64,000 nucleotides of DNA, taken from Streptomyces armeniacus. GTDB taxonomy: Bacteria; Actinomycetota; Actinomycetes; Streptomycetales; Streptomycetaceae. Each line of letters starts with the position of its first letter. Positions within the stretch are counted from its first letter, which is position 1. The stretch lies in NCBI RefSeq assembly GCF_003355155.1, contig NZ_CP031320.1, forward strand, positions 1,784,369-1,848,368, in the 5' to 3' direction. Made by a program: the position numbers and the translations under genes. Shown here one piece after another: positions 1 to 7,285 of the stretch. The notes below the pieces were generated by a model. That model did not search any database, was not told where the DNA came from, and saw only the letters and a list, made by a program, of their open reading frames with translations.

Positions 1-1233
1 GGAGATGAGTTCACCGGCGAGCTTGTCGGTCTCGCGGGAAGCGGTGCCGTTGCCGATCGCGATCAGCTCGACGCCGTGCCGCGCGGCGAGCGCCGCCAGC
101 GTCTCCAGCGACTGGTCCCACTGCTTCTGCGGCGCGTGCGGATAGATCGTGCTGGTCTCCGCCACCTTGCCGGTGGCGTCCACGACGGCGACCTTGACGC
201 CCGTACGCAGCCCGGGGTCCAGGCCCATCGTGGCGCGGGTGCCCGCGGGCGCGGCGAGCAGCAGGTCGCGGAGGTTGGCGGCGAAGACCCGTACGGCCTC
301 GTCCTCGGCGTTCGTACGCAGCCGCAGCCGCAGGTCGATGCCGAGGTGCACGAGGATGCGGGTGCGCCACGCCCAGCGGACGGTGTCCGCGAGCCACTTG
401 TCGCCGGGGCGGCCGCGGTTGGCGACCCCGAAGCGGTGCGCGATCGCCCGCTCGTACGCGCTCGGCTCGGCGGCCGCGGGCCCGGCGGCGGCTTCCGCTT
501 CCGCCTCCGGTTCGGGCTCCAGAGCGAGGTCGAGGACCTCCTCCTTCTCGCCGCGCAGCATCGCCAGCACGCGGTGCGAGGGCAGCTCGGTGAACGCCTC
601 CGAGTAGTCGAAGTAGTCCTTGAACTTCGCGCCCTGCTCCTCCTTGCCCTCCCGCACCTTCGAGCCGAGCCTGCCGCGCGCCCACATGCGCTCGCGCAGC
701 TCGCCGATGAGGTCGGCGTCCTCGCCGAACCGCTCGGCGAGGATCGCCCGCGCGCCGTCGAGCGCGGCGGCCACGTCCGCGACGCCCTTCTCCGCGTCGA
801 CGAACGCCGCCGCCGCGGCCTCCGGGTCCACGTCCGGATCGGCCAACAGGCCGTCCGCGAGCGGCTCCAGCCCGGCCTCGTGGGCGATCTGCGCCTTGGT
901 GCGCCGCTTCGGCTTGTACGGCAGGTAGATGTCCTCGAGTCGCGCCTTGGTCTCCGCGGCGCGGATCCGGGCCTCCAGCTCGTCGTCGAGCTTGCCCTGG
1001 GACCGTACGGACTCGAGGATCGCCTCGCGCCGCTCCTCGAGCTCGCGCAGATAGCGCAGCCGCTCCTCGAGCGAGCGCAGTTGGGCGTCGTCGAGCAGCT
1101 CCGTCGCCTCTTTGCGGTACCGGGCGATGAACGGGACGGTCGAACCGCCGTCGAGCAGCTCCACCGCGGCCTTGACCTGCCGCTCCCGTACGCCGAGCTC
1201 CTCGGCGATCCTGCCTTCGATGGTGGTCGTCAC
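1..1233 (-). CDS. tex: Tex family RNA-binding transcription accessory protein (3' end beyond window)
   Basis: Only the first 411 codons are present; the gene runs off the left edge. The translation opens MTTTIEGRIAEELGV and contains the Tex N-terminal hallmarks VPFIARYRKEAT (about residues 32-43) and DIYLPYKPKRRT (about 106-117). The last part begins the YqgF-like RNase H fold (TMGLDPGLRTGVKVAVVD). The S1 RNA-binding domain expected at the C terminus would lie outside the window. The GTG at 1233 is the only start codon between the domain and an in-frame stop at 1276-1278. Tex is a nucleic-acid-binding protein linked to transcription and stress tolerance in other bacteria. An Arg-rich 432-codon frame over the same bases is a shadow. 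Confidence 0.93.
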   Translation of the reverse strand, partial: MTTTIEGRIAEELGVRERQVKAAVELLDGGSTVPFIARYRKEATELLDDAQLRSLEERLRYLRELEERREAILESVRSQGKLDDELEARIRAAETKARLEDIYLPYKPKRRTKAQIAHEAGLEPLADGLLADPDVDPEAAAAAFVDAEKGVADVAAALDGARAILAERFGEDADLIGELRERMWARGRLGSKVREGKEEQGAKFKDYFDYSEAFTELPSHRVLAMLRGEKEEVLDLALEPEPEAEAEAAAGPAAAEPSAYERAIAHRFGVANRGRPGDKWLADTVRWAWRTRILVHLGIDLRLRLRTNAEDEAVRVFAANLRDLLLAAPAGTRATMGLDPGLRTGVKVAVVDATGKVAETSTIYPHAPQKQWDQSLETLAALAARHGVELIAIGNGTASRETDKLAGELIS

Positions 1234-1363
1234 GTTGATCCGTTCCGCCTTGTCGCTGCTGATTGCTCCCGGATGTCACCCGGTGAGCCTGCATTGTGGC
1301 AGGTGGCACCGACAGGCGGACGGTGGGACGCGCCTCGCCCCGGCCGTACGGTGGTCGTACGGC

Positions 1364-1504
1364 TCAGATACGCGGGCCCGTGCGCGGGCGGCGTACCGTC
1401 CGCGAGGCACCGCTGAACAGCCGCGCGAGCGCGCGGAACGGCAGGGTCACGATGGTGGCGAGCGCGCCACCGATCATGCGGAGAATGTCAGCTATGGCTT
1501 TCAT
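1364..1504 (-). CDS. LPFR-motif small protein
   Basis: A 46-codon frame, ATG at 1504 to TGA at 1364-1366, reads MKAIADILRMIGGALATIV then TLPFRALARLFSGAS and ends in a basic tail RRPRTGPRI. The LPFRALARLF core matches a family of very short actinobacterial proteins named for this motif; their function is unknown to me. The N-terminal half is a hydrophobic amphipathic helix and the C terminus is strongly cationic, which suggests a membrane-associated peptide. It lies alone between tex and the SCO6745-family gene on the same strand. Confidence 0.72.
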   Translation of the reverse strand: MKAIADILRMIGGALATIVTLPFRALARLFSGASRTVRRPRTGPRI

Positions 1505-1589
1505 GCACCCCGTGTAGCCGCCGCTCCCGCACTCAAACCCGCGCGCGCACGGCCCGTCCGACCCGCACGGCCCGTCCGGCCCGTCCGGT

Positions 1590-2453
1590 TCAGCCCTTCC
1601 CGAAGAGGTCGGCCGGGAACGCGCCGTTGGCGAGCGCGGCCTTGGTGAAGCCGGTGGCCAGCTCCGTCAGCCGGGCCGTGCCGTCCGCGCCGAGCTGCTC
1701 GTACGGCCCGCGGTCCAGCTCGTCGGTCTCGTCCTCCAGCTCCTTGCGCAGCGTGAGCCCGTCCTCGGTCAGGTCGCCGGTGGCGTCCAGCAGCCCGCGG
1801 TCGCGCAGCCGGTCCTGGGCCGCGGTCCAGTCCTGCTCGTTGTAGCCGCGGGTGCTCAGCACCCACTTCGGGGCCATGCCGCGCCCGCTGGCCGTATGGC
1901 TGACCAGCGCCTCCAGCGGGTCCAGGGCGGCGCGTTGGAGGACGGCGAGGTGGGCGTCGCCCCGGTGCTCGCGGAGCAGCGTGGCGGCGTGCCAGAGGGC
2001 GAGGTGCGGGGCGTCCGGTACGGGCAGGTCGGCGTGTGCCGCGTACAGCGGGCGGCCGGCCCGCGAGCAGCCGCGGGCGGCCTGCAGCGCCAGTTCGGCG
2101 GCCTCGCGGACCTCGTCCGAGGCGGCGGTCTCCTCGCCGAGCAGCCGGCGCAGCGTCGAGTCCACGGCGCGGAGCCGGGCGGCGAGCACGGTGTCGGGCG
2201 AGGCGAAATCCCATACTTCCGGAACGAAACGGGCGACGAGCGCGTGGTTGAAGTTGTAGAAGGTCGCTGTGACCGTCCCCGCGCCCACCGCGCCCATGGC
2301 CGCGGCACGTCCGGCCAGGTAGACCGCCGCGGGGTCCTCGATGCCGTACGGCGCCAGCTCCTTCGCCAGATCGGGTGCGAAGTACGCGGCGGAGTGCAGC
2401 GGATTCAGGACGTTGTGGCAGTGTCGCCCGGCGCGATCGGGGAGAGTCGTCAT
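1590..2453 (-). CDS. SCO6745-family protein, helix-turn-helix-like, function unknown
   Basis: A 287-residue protein beginning MTTLPDRAGRHCHNVLNPLHSA. It resembles the actinobacterial family named after S. coelicolor SCO6745. Features include the N-terminal CHNVLNPLHS motif, a mostly helical middle, and a C-terminal segment (RGYNEQDWTAAQDRL, then GLTEDGLTLRKELED-type sequence) that looks like a winged-helix region. No catalytic motif is evident. The family name and its closeness to idi and a CDF exporter agree with the gene order I remember around SCO6745-SCO6751, but that is recall, not a search. Function cannot be assigned. Confidence 0.7.
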   Translation of the reverse strand: MTTLPDRAGRHCHNVLNPLHSAAYFAPDLAKELAPYGIEDPAAVYLAGRAAAMGAVGAGTVTATFYNFNHALVARFVPEVWDFASPDTVLAARLRAVDSTLRRLLGEETAASDEVREAAELALQAARGCSRAGRPLYAAHADLPVPDAPHLALWHAATLLREHRGDAHLAVLQRAALDPLEALVSHTASGRGMAPKWVLSTRGYNEQDWTAAQDRLRDRGLLDATGDLTEDGLTLRKELEDETDELDRGPYEQLGADGTARLTELATGFTKAALANGAFPADLFGKG

Positions 2454-2560
2454 GACCTCACGTTACCGAGGGGTAATTGCGGGACGGAAGGGGATGGAAC
2501 GATTCCGTCCGGCCTGCGCGGGACCTGCGCGCGACCTCTGCGGGACCTGCACGCCGGCGG

Positions 2561-2590
2561 GCTCAAATCAAGCCCGTCCGGCGTTTGAGG
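2561..2590. repeat. Streptomyces-type intergenic palindromic repeat
   Basis: CTCAAA and TTTGAG arms flank the core AGCCCGTCCGGCG. This form (CTCAAnTCAAGCCCGTCCGGCG.TTGAGG) is a common intergenic element in Streptomyces genomes and may act as a terminator between the enoyl-CoA hydratase gene and the one upstream. Related partial copies occur near 40,143 and 40,229. Confidence 0.5.
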
Positions 2591-2694
2591 GCGGCCCTCG
2601 GCCACGGCGGGCGCGGGCTGCTCCACGCGCCTGCGGGCCCGCGACCCACAGGCGCGGTGGCCGCCGATGTCACTCCTCAGTCGTCGCGGCTCGC

Positions 2695-3486
2695 TCAGAG
2701 CGACCACGCGAAGCGCGGGGGACGCCGTTCCAGGAACGCGCCGACCCCCTCGGCCAGGTCGCCGCCCGCCGCCGACTCGCGGCGCCAGTGCGCGACGCGC
2801 GCCTCGTCACCGCGCCCGTCCGCGAACTCCTTCGCGGCCGCCTGCGTCAGCTGCGAACGGGACGCCAGCACCGCCGCGAAGTCCGCCACCTGCCGGTCCA
2901 GCTCGCCGCCGGGGTGCACCTCGTCGGCCAGGCCGCAGCGCAGTGCCCGTTCGCTGCCGATCAACTCGGCCGAGAACAGCAGATACTTGGCGGTCGACGG
3001 GCCCACCAGCCGTACGAGCCGCTCCGTCGACGTCGCCGGATACACGACGCCCAGCTTCGCCGGCGTGACCCCGAAGAGCGCGTCCTCGGCGGCGAACCGC
3101 AGGTCGCAGGCCGCCGCGAGCTGGCAGCCGCCGCCCACGCAGTGTCCGCGTACGACGGCGAGCGTCGGTTTGGGGAACGCCGCCAGCGCCTCCTCCGCCG
3201 CCACCGCCAGCCCCTGCGCGTCCGGTGCGTCCGGCGCGTCCCGAGGGGGCGTCCCGTCCGTCGCCGTACGGAGGGTGCTGATGTCCGCTCCCGCGCAGAA
3301 AGTACCGTCCGCGCCGGTCAGGAGCAGGACCCGAACGGACGTGTCAGCGGCAAGTGCCCCCAAAACCACGGGGAGTTGGCGCCACATGGCCGGTGTCATC
3401 GCGTTCCGCTTGGCGGTGTGACGGATGGTGACCGTGGCGACTCCGTTGTTCCGCTCCGTGTCCAGCGTGCCCTCGGCTGACTCCAT
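2695..3486 (-). CDS. enoyl-CoA hydratase/isomerase family protein
   Basis: A 263-residue crotonase-fold protein. Visible hallmarks are the oxyanion-hole segments KRNAMTPAMW (about residues 26-35) and GADGTFCAGADIS (about 59-71), and the second oxyanion loop GHCVGGGCQLAAACDLRFA (about 112-130). The glutamate usually found at the first catalytic position is not obvious, since the loop reads GVTPAKLGVV. Hydration of enoyl-CoA is therefore likely but not certain, and isomerase or dehalogenase-like chemistry is possible. ATG 3486 starts where homology begins; a longer in-frame start exists at 3549. It is monocistronic on the minus strand. Confidence 0.85.
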   Translation of the reverse strand: MESAEGTLDTERNNGVATVTIRHTAKRNAMTPAMWRQLPVVLGALAADTSVRVLLLTGADGTFCAGADISTLRTATDGTPPRDAPDAPDAQGLAVAAEEALAAFPKPTLAVVRGHCVGGGCQLAAACDLRFAAEDALFGVTPAKLGVVYPATSTERLVRLVGPSTAKYLLFSAELIGSERALRCGLADEVHPGGELDRQVADFAAVLASRSQLTQAAAKEFADGRGDEARVAHWRRESAAGGDLAEGVGAFLERRPPRFAWSL

Positions 3487-3645
3487 GGGCGTGATCGTAT
3501 CCGTCCGGCAGTCACGGAAAGTGGCATTCGCCCATGCAAGGTCGGTCACAGGTGACCTCGAACCGTAAGCACTTTGTCAAATGCCATCGATAAGTGCCGA
3601 CTTGCGTTCACTGCACCGGACTTCAGGTGTGAGATATCAACACTC

Positions 3646-3669
3646 GATGCAAGAACAGATGCAAGAACA
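3646..3669 (+). repeat. 12-bp tandem direct repeat in leader of anti-sigma-type gene
   Basis: GATGCAAGAACA occurs twice in tandem (3646-3657 and 3658-3669). The pair is flanked on both sides by CACTCGAT (3641-3648, 3668-3675). It sits 15 bases upstream of the proposed start codon, next to the AGGAG ribosome-binding site, and could be an operator or an RNA element. Confidence 0.5.
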
Positions 3670-3684
3670 CTCGATAGGAGCGGG

Positions 3685-4242
3685 GTGCGGGAGATGGAAA
3701 TCCGCGGGAGTCTGCCACCGGAGACGGGTGGTGGCCGTGCCCCGGTCGCGACGCCGGTTCAGGAGCGCGCCATGCCTCTCTGGTACGAGGGCACCTGGCG
3801 GTTCAGCGCCCCGCCGGTCGACTCCGCGGTGCCGCAGCTGCGGCATGCCGTCCGTGACCTGGTGCGCCGTCAGCGCGCGCCGCTGCCCGACGACCTGCTG
3901 CAGGGACTGCTGCTGATCGTCTCCGAACTGGTCACGAACTCCGTACGGCACGCCGCGCTGCTCTCGCCGGAGATCGGCGTGGAGGTCTCGCTCGGCGCCG
4001 CCTGGGTACGGGTCGCGGTCGAGGACTCCCACCCGTACCGGCCGAAGGCGCTGGAGGCCGATCCCGACCAGCAGCACACCGGCGGGCGCGGGCTTCTCCT
4101 GGTCAAGACGATCGCCGGCGAGGCGGGCGGGGTCTGCGACGTGGAGCAGACCGGGGCCGGCGGCAAGGTGATCTGGGCGGCGCTGCCGCTGCCCGGCGCC
4201 GCCCGCGGCGGCGAGCCGCTGCGGGGCGACCCGGCGGGCTGA
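3685..4242 (+). CDS. ATP-binding protein, RsbW-like anti-sigma factor type
   Basis: About 185 residues with a single HATPase_c domain (about residues 45-170). The N box reads SELVTNSVRHAA, the G1-like box VEDSHPYRP, and the G2 box GGRGLLLVKTIAGEAG. No phosphoacceptor histidine domain is present, as expected for the many Streptomyces RsbW/SpoIIAB-like kinases that phosphorylate anti-sigma antagonists. I place the start at GTG 3685 because AGGAG lies at 3676-3680; ATG 3694 or an earlier in-frame ATG at 3574 are alternatives. Its target sigma factor cannot be inferred from the neighbours. It is convergent with idi. Confidence 0.82.
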   Translation: MREMEIRGSLPPETGGGRAPVATPVQERAMPLWYEGTWRFSAPPVDSAVPQLRHAVRDLVRRQRAPLPDDLLQGLLLIVSELVTNSVRHAALLSPEIGVEVSLGAAWVRVAVEDSHPYRPKALEADPDQQHTGGRGLLLVKTIAGEAGGVCDVEQTGAGGKVIWAALPLPGAARGGEPLRGDPAG

Positions 4243-4276
4243 GCCGGGCCGCACACGGCGGCCCGGCCGCGTACGC

Positions 4277-4305
4277 CACCGGCCGGCGCGCACCGCCGGC
4301 CGGTG
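4277..4305. terminator. bidirectional hairpin between convergent genes
   Basis: A perfect 12-bp inverted repeat, CACCGGCCGGCG / CGCCGGCCGGTG, with a 5-base loop. It lies between the convergent ends of the RsbW-like gene and idi. There is no T run, which is usual in high-GC actinobacteria. Confidence 0.65.
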
Positions 4306-4348
4306 ACCGCCGCCCGCGTACGGGACCGGGCGGCCGACGGCGGCGCGG

Positions 4349-4915
4349 CTACCAGCCCGCCCCGGCCCCGTTCAGCTCCCTGACCACGGGCCGAGCCGCG
4401 TTCAGCACCGTCATGAACCACGCCGAGAACGGCCCGGCCTCGTGCCGCTTCTCCAGCTCACCGGGGGTGACGAAGACCGTCTCGGAGATCTCCTCGGCGT
4501 CCGGCCGCAGCGGCTCCCGTACGAAGCCCGCGAACAGGTGGTTGTACTCCCGCTCGACCAGCCCGGAGGACGGGTCCGGGTGGTGGTAGGTCACCGTGCC
4601 CGCCTCGCACAGCAGGGTCGGCGTGACGCCCAGCTCCTCGCCCACCCGCCGGGCGGCGGCCACGAAGGGCGGCTCGCCCGGATACGGGTGCCCACAGCAG
4701 GTGTTGGACCACACGCCGGGGGAGTGGTACTTGCCGGGAGCCCGGCGCTGGAGCAGGAGTCTGCCCTGGTCGTCGAAGAGGAAGACGGAGAACGCGCGGT
4801 GCAGCCGGCCCGGCGGGACGTGGGCGGCGAGCTTCTCCGCGGTGCCGGTCGTCCTGCCGTCCTCGTCGACCAGTTCGAGCATGATCGGCTCCGCCGAGCT
4901 GTCCGCCATATTCAT
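4349..4915 (-). CDS. idi: isopentenyl-diphosphate delta-isomerase, type 1
   Basis: A 188-residue Nudix-fold enzyme that interconverts isopentenyl and dimethylallyl diphosphate in the cytosol. The catalytic cysteine lies in WSNTCCGHPYPGE (about residues 69-81) and the catalytic glutamate in VEREYNHLFAG (about 119-129). The N-terminal HRAFSVFLFDDQGRLLLQRR strand is also typical. Length matches the family (about 180-200). ATG 4915 is used; a second ATG is two codons inside. The isomerase supplies the allylic starter for the prenyltransferases of the hopanoid operon 13 kb downstream, though it is transcribed separately. Confidence 0.95.
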   Translation of the reverse strand: MNMADSSAEPIMLELVDEDGRTTGTAEKLAAHVPPGRLHRAFSVFLFDDQGRLLLQRRAPGKYHSPGVWSNTCCGHPYPGEPPFVAAARRVGEELGVTPTLLCEAGTVTYHHPDPSSGLVEREYNHLFAGFVREPLRPDAEEISETVFVTPGELEKRHEAGPFSAWFMTVLNAARPVVRELNGAGAGW

Positions 4916-4959
4916 CCTTCTCTTGCGCTTGTCCGGTTACGTGCCCAGTGTGCCGTACG

Positions 4960-5895
4960 TCAGTGGCACAGCTTCGCTTCGTGCACCGCATGTCCCCGGG
5001 GCTCCAGCTGGAAGGTGCAGTGCTCGACGTCGAATCGTGCGCCCAGCCGGTCCTGGAGCTCGTGCAGGATCCGCTCGTGGCCCACCCCGTCCAGCGCGCT
5101 CTGGTCCACCACGACGTGCGCCGACAGCACCGGCATGCCCGAGGTGATCGTCCAGACGTGCAGATCGTGCAGGCCCTCCACGCCGGGCACGGTGAGGATG
5201 TGGTTCCGCACCTCGGCCATGTCGACGTCCTTCGGCGCCGCCTCCAGCAGCACCTCCAGTGCCTCGCGGGCCAGCCGGAGCGTACGGGGCACGATCATCA
5301 GGCCGATCAGCAGCGACGCGACGGGGTCGGCCGCCTGCCAGCCGGTGGTCATGATGACCAGCGCCGAGACGAGGACGGCGACCGAGCCGAGCGCGTCGGC
5401 CAGCACCTCGAGGAAGGCCCCGCGCACGTTCAGGCTCTCCTTCTGGCCGCGCATCAGCAGGGCCAGCGAGACCAGGTTGGCGAGCAGGCTGAACGCGCCG
5501 AACAGCAGCGTCAGGCCGCCGTCGGTGTCGGCGGGGTGCAGGAACCGGTCGGTGGCCTCGAAGAGGATGTAGCCGCCGACGCCCAGCAGCAGCAGGCAGT
5601 TCGCGAGGGCGGCCAGGATCTCCGCGCGGGCCAGGCCGAAGGTGCGGCGCGCGCTGCTGGGCCGGTTGGCGAAGTGGATCGCGAGCAGCGCCATGCCGAG
5701 GCCGAGCCCGTCCGTCGCCATGTGGCCCGCGTCGGCGAGCAGTGCCAGTGAGTCGGCGGCGAGGCCGCCAGCGATCTGGACCACCATCACGCTGAGCGTG
5801 ATCCCGAGCGCGATCCGGAGCCGTACGCGGTGCGCGGCGGCCGCCGTACCGGTGCTGCCCGCCGGGAGTGCTCCGTGATCGTGTCCCGCGCCCAT
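4960..5895 (-). CDS. cation diffusion facilitator (CzcD-like) metal exporter
   Basis: A 311-residue CDF protein with a His-rich start (MGAGHDHG), six predicted membrane segments and a cytosolic C-terminal domain. Metal-site motifs are LADAGHMATDG in TM2 and EVLADALGS in TM5. The TM5 site carries Glu where many zinc exporters have His. The C-terminal domain contains DLHVWTITSGMPVLSAHVVV and ends in a His-rich tail (HAVHEAKLCH). It probably exports Zn2+ or another divalent metal in exchange for protons. The gene is alone; the galE terminator separates it from the upstream gene. Confidence 0.92.
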   Translation of the reverse strand: MGAGHDHGALPAGSTGTAAAAHRVRLRIALGITLSVMVVQIAGGLAADSLALLADAGHMATDGLGLGMALLAIHFANRPSSARRTFGLARAEILAALANCLLLLGVGGYILFEATDRFLHPADTDGGLTLLFGAFSLLANLVSLALLMRGQKESLNVRGAFLEVLADALGSVAVLVSALVIMTTGWQAADPVASLLIGLMIVPRTLRLAREALEVLLEAAPKDVDMAEVRNHILTVPGVEGLHDLHVWTITSGMPVLSAHVVVDQSALDGVGHERILHELQDRLGARFDVEHCTFQLEPRGHAVHEAKLCH

Positions 5896-5993
5896 ACTGC
5901 CGCCTTCCGCGTCGCGTCGAACGTGCTGACGATCGCCAGTGAACTACGGCAGGGGGGTATCGGGCAACGCGGCACTGAAGACGGTTGTCATCT

Positions 5994-6028
5994 GCTCTGA
6001 CCTGGGCTTTTCCGTCCCAGGTCAGAGC
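5994..6028. terminator. hairpin downstream of galE
   Basis: A perfect 13-bp inverted repeat, GCTCTGACCTGGG / CCCAGGTCAGAGC, with a 9-base loop. It lies 29 bases past the galE stop codon on the minus strand and before the CDF gene start. Confidence 0.75.
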
Positions 6029-6056
6029 GTTGGCGGCGCCCCTGGAGGAGGCGAGG

Positions 6057-7052
6057 TCAGCGTGCCTCGGGGTGTCGCAGGCACCAGCCCTGCCAGGCCG
6101 ACGCGACCATCTCGGGTACCCCGAACCGGGGCGCCCAGCCCAGCTCCTTGCCGATCAGCTCGGCGGCGGCCACCACCCGCGCCGGGTCGCCCGCGCGGCG
6201 CGGCGCGACGCGTGCGGCGGGCTCGTGCCTGCCGGTGACATGGGCGACGAGCTCGGCCATCTCGCGTACGGACACGCCCTGCCCGGTGCCGATGTTCACG
6301 GTGAGGTCGCGGCCGGCGCCCGGTTCCGCCGGCGCCGTGGCGGCCAGCCGGCGGGCGGCGGCGAGATGGGCGTCGGCCAGGTCCTGTACGTGGATGTAGT
6401 CGCGGACGCAGGTGCCGTCGGGCGTCGGATAGTCGTCGCCGAAGATCCGCGGCGCCTCGCCCCGGGTCAGCGCGTCGAAGAACATCGGGATGATGTTGGA
6501 CACCCCGGTGTCCGCGAGTTCGGGCCGTGCCGCGCCCGCGACGTTGAAATACCGCAGACAGGCCGTGCCGATTCCGTGTGCACGCCCGGCGGCGCGGACC
6601 AGCCACTCGCCGGTGAGCTTCGTCTCGCCGTACGGGTTGATGGGCACGCACGGCGTGTCCTCCTGTACGAGATCCACGTCCGGGGTGCCGTAGACCGCGG
6701 CGGACGAGGAGAACACGAACCGGCGGACGCCCGCCGCGGCCACCGCCTCCAGCAGCACGGTCAGCCCGTGCACGTTCTCCCGGTAGTAGAGCAGCGGCTG
6801 CTCCACGGACTCGCCGACCTGCTTCTTGGCCGCGAGGTGCACCACCCCGCGTACGCCGTGCCCGGCGAGCGTACGGTCCAGGAGCGCGCGGTCCAGGATC
6901 GAGCCGCGGACCAGCGGGACCTCCGGCGGCAGCCGGTCCGGCACGCCGCTGGACAGGTCGTCGAGGACGACCACCGGCTCACCGGCTTCCGCCATCGCCC
7001 GCACCACGTGCGCCCCGATGTAGCCCGCACCACCTGTGATCAACCACGTCAT
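6057..7052 (-). CDS. galE: UDP-glucose 4-epimerase
   Basis: A 331-residue extended SDR enzyme. The NAD-binding motif TGGAGYIGAHV is at residues 6-16. The catalytic Ser appears in FSSSAAVYG and the Tyr-Lys pair in YGETKLTGE. The C-terminal part keeps VRDYIHVQDLADAH, typical of GalE. It interconverts UDP-glucose and UDP-galactose. It is divergent from the surface-polymer cluster starting at 7286, so it may supply UDP-galactose for the glycosyltransferase there (inference). Confidence 0.93.
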   Translation of the reverse strand: MTWLITGGAGYIGAHVVRAMAEAGEPVVVLDDLSSGVPDRLPPEVPLVRGSILDRALLDRTLAGHGVRGVVHLAAKKQVGESVEQPLLYYRENVHGLTVLLEAVAAAGVRRFVFSSSAAVYGTPDVDLVQEDTPCVPINPYGETKLTGEWLVRAAGRAHGIGTACLRYFNVAGAARPELADTGVSNIIPMFFDALTRGEAPRIFGDDYPTPDGTCVRDYIHVQDLADAHLAAARRLAATAPAEPGAGRDLTVNIGTGQGVSVREMAELVAHVTGRHEPAARVAPRRAGDPARVVAAAELIGKELGWAPRFGVPEMVASAWQGWCLRHPEAR

Positions 7053-7285
7053 ATCGGCACCCTATCCGGCGCCCCGAGGGGGCCCGTTTGGCGCCCGGGC
7101 CATGATCGAGCATGCTGTCCTCCGGCAGGGCAACCCCGCCCCGGTGAATGCGCGGTGAACGCCCGCTTCCGCCGATCCGATAACCTCTGCCGAATGCCGC
7201 CCTCCGGCAAACGGGTGAGGGCGCGTTCCCGACCGCTGCCCGGACGTGACGACGCCGGTGCCGCAGACGTGTCAGCCGCCAAGGA

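Noticed and set aside
11..1309. A 432-codon Arg/Gly-rich frame on the minus strand
   Set aside because: It is an out-of-frame shadow of tex; the real frame shows Tex motifs with normal GC3 codon use.
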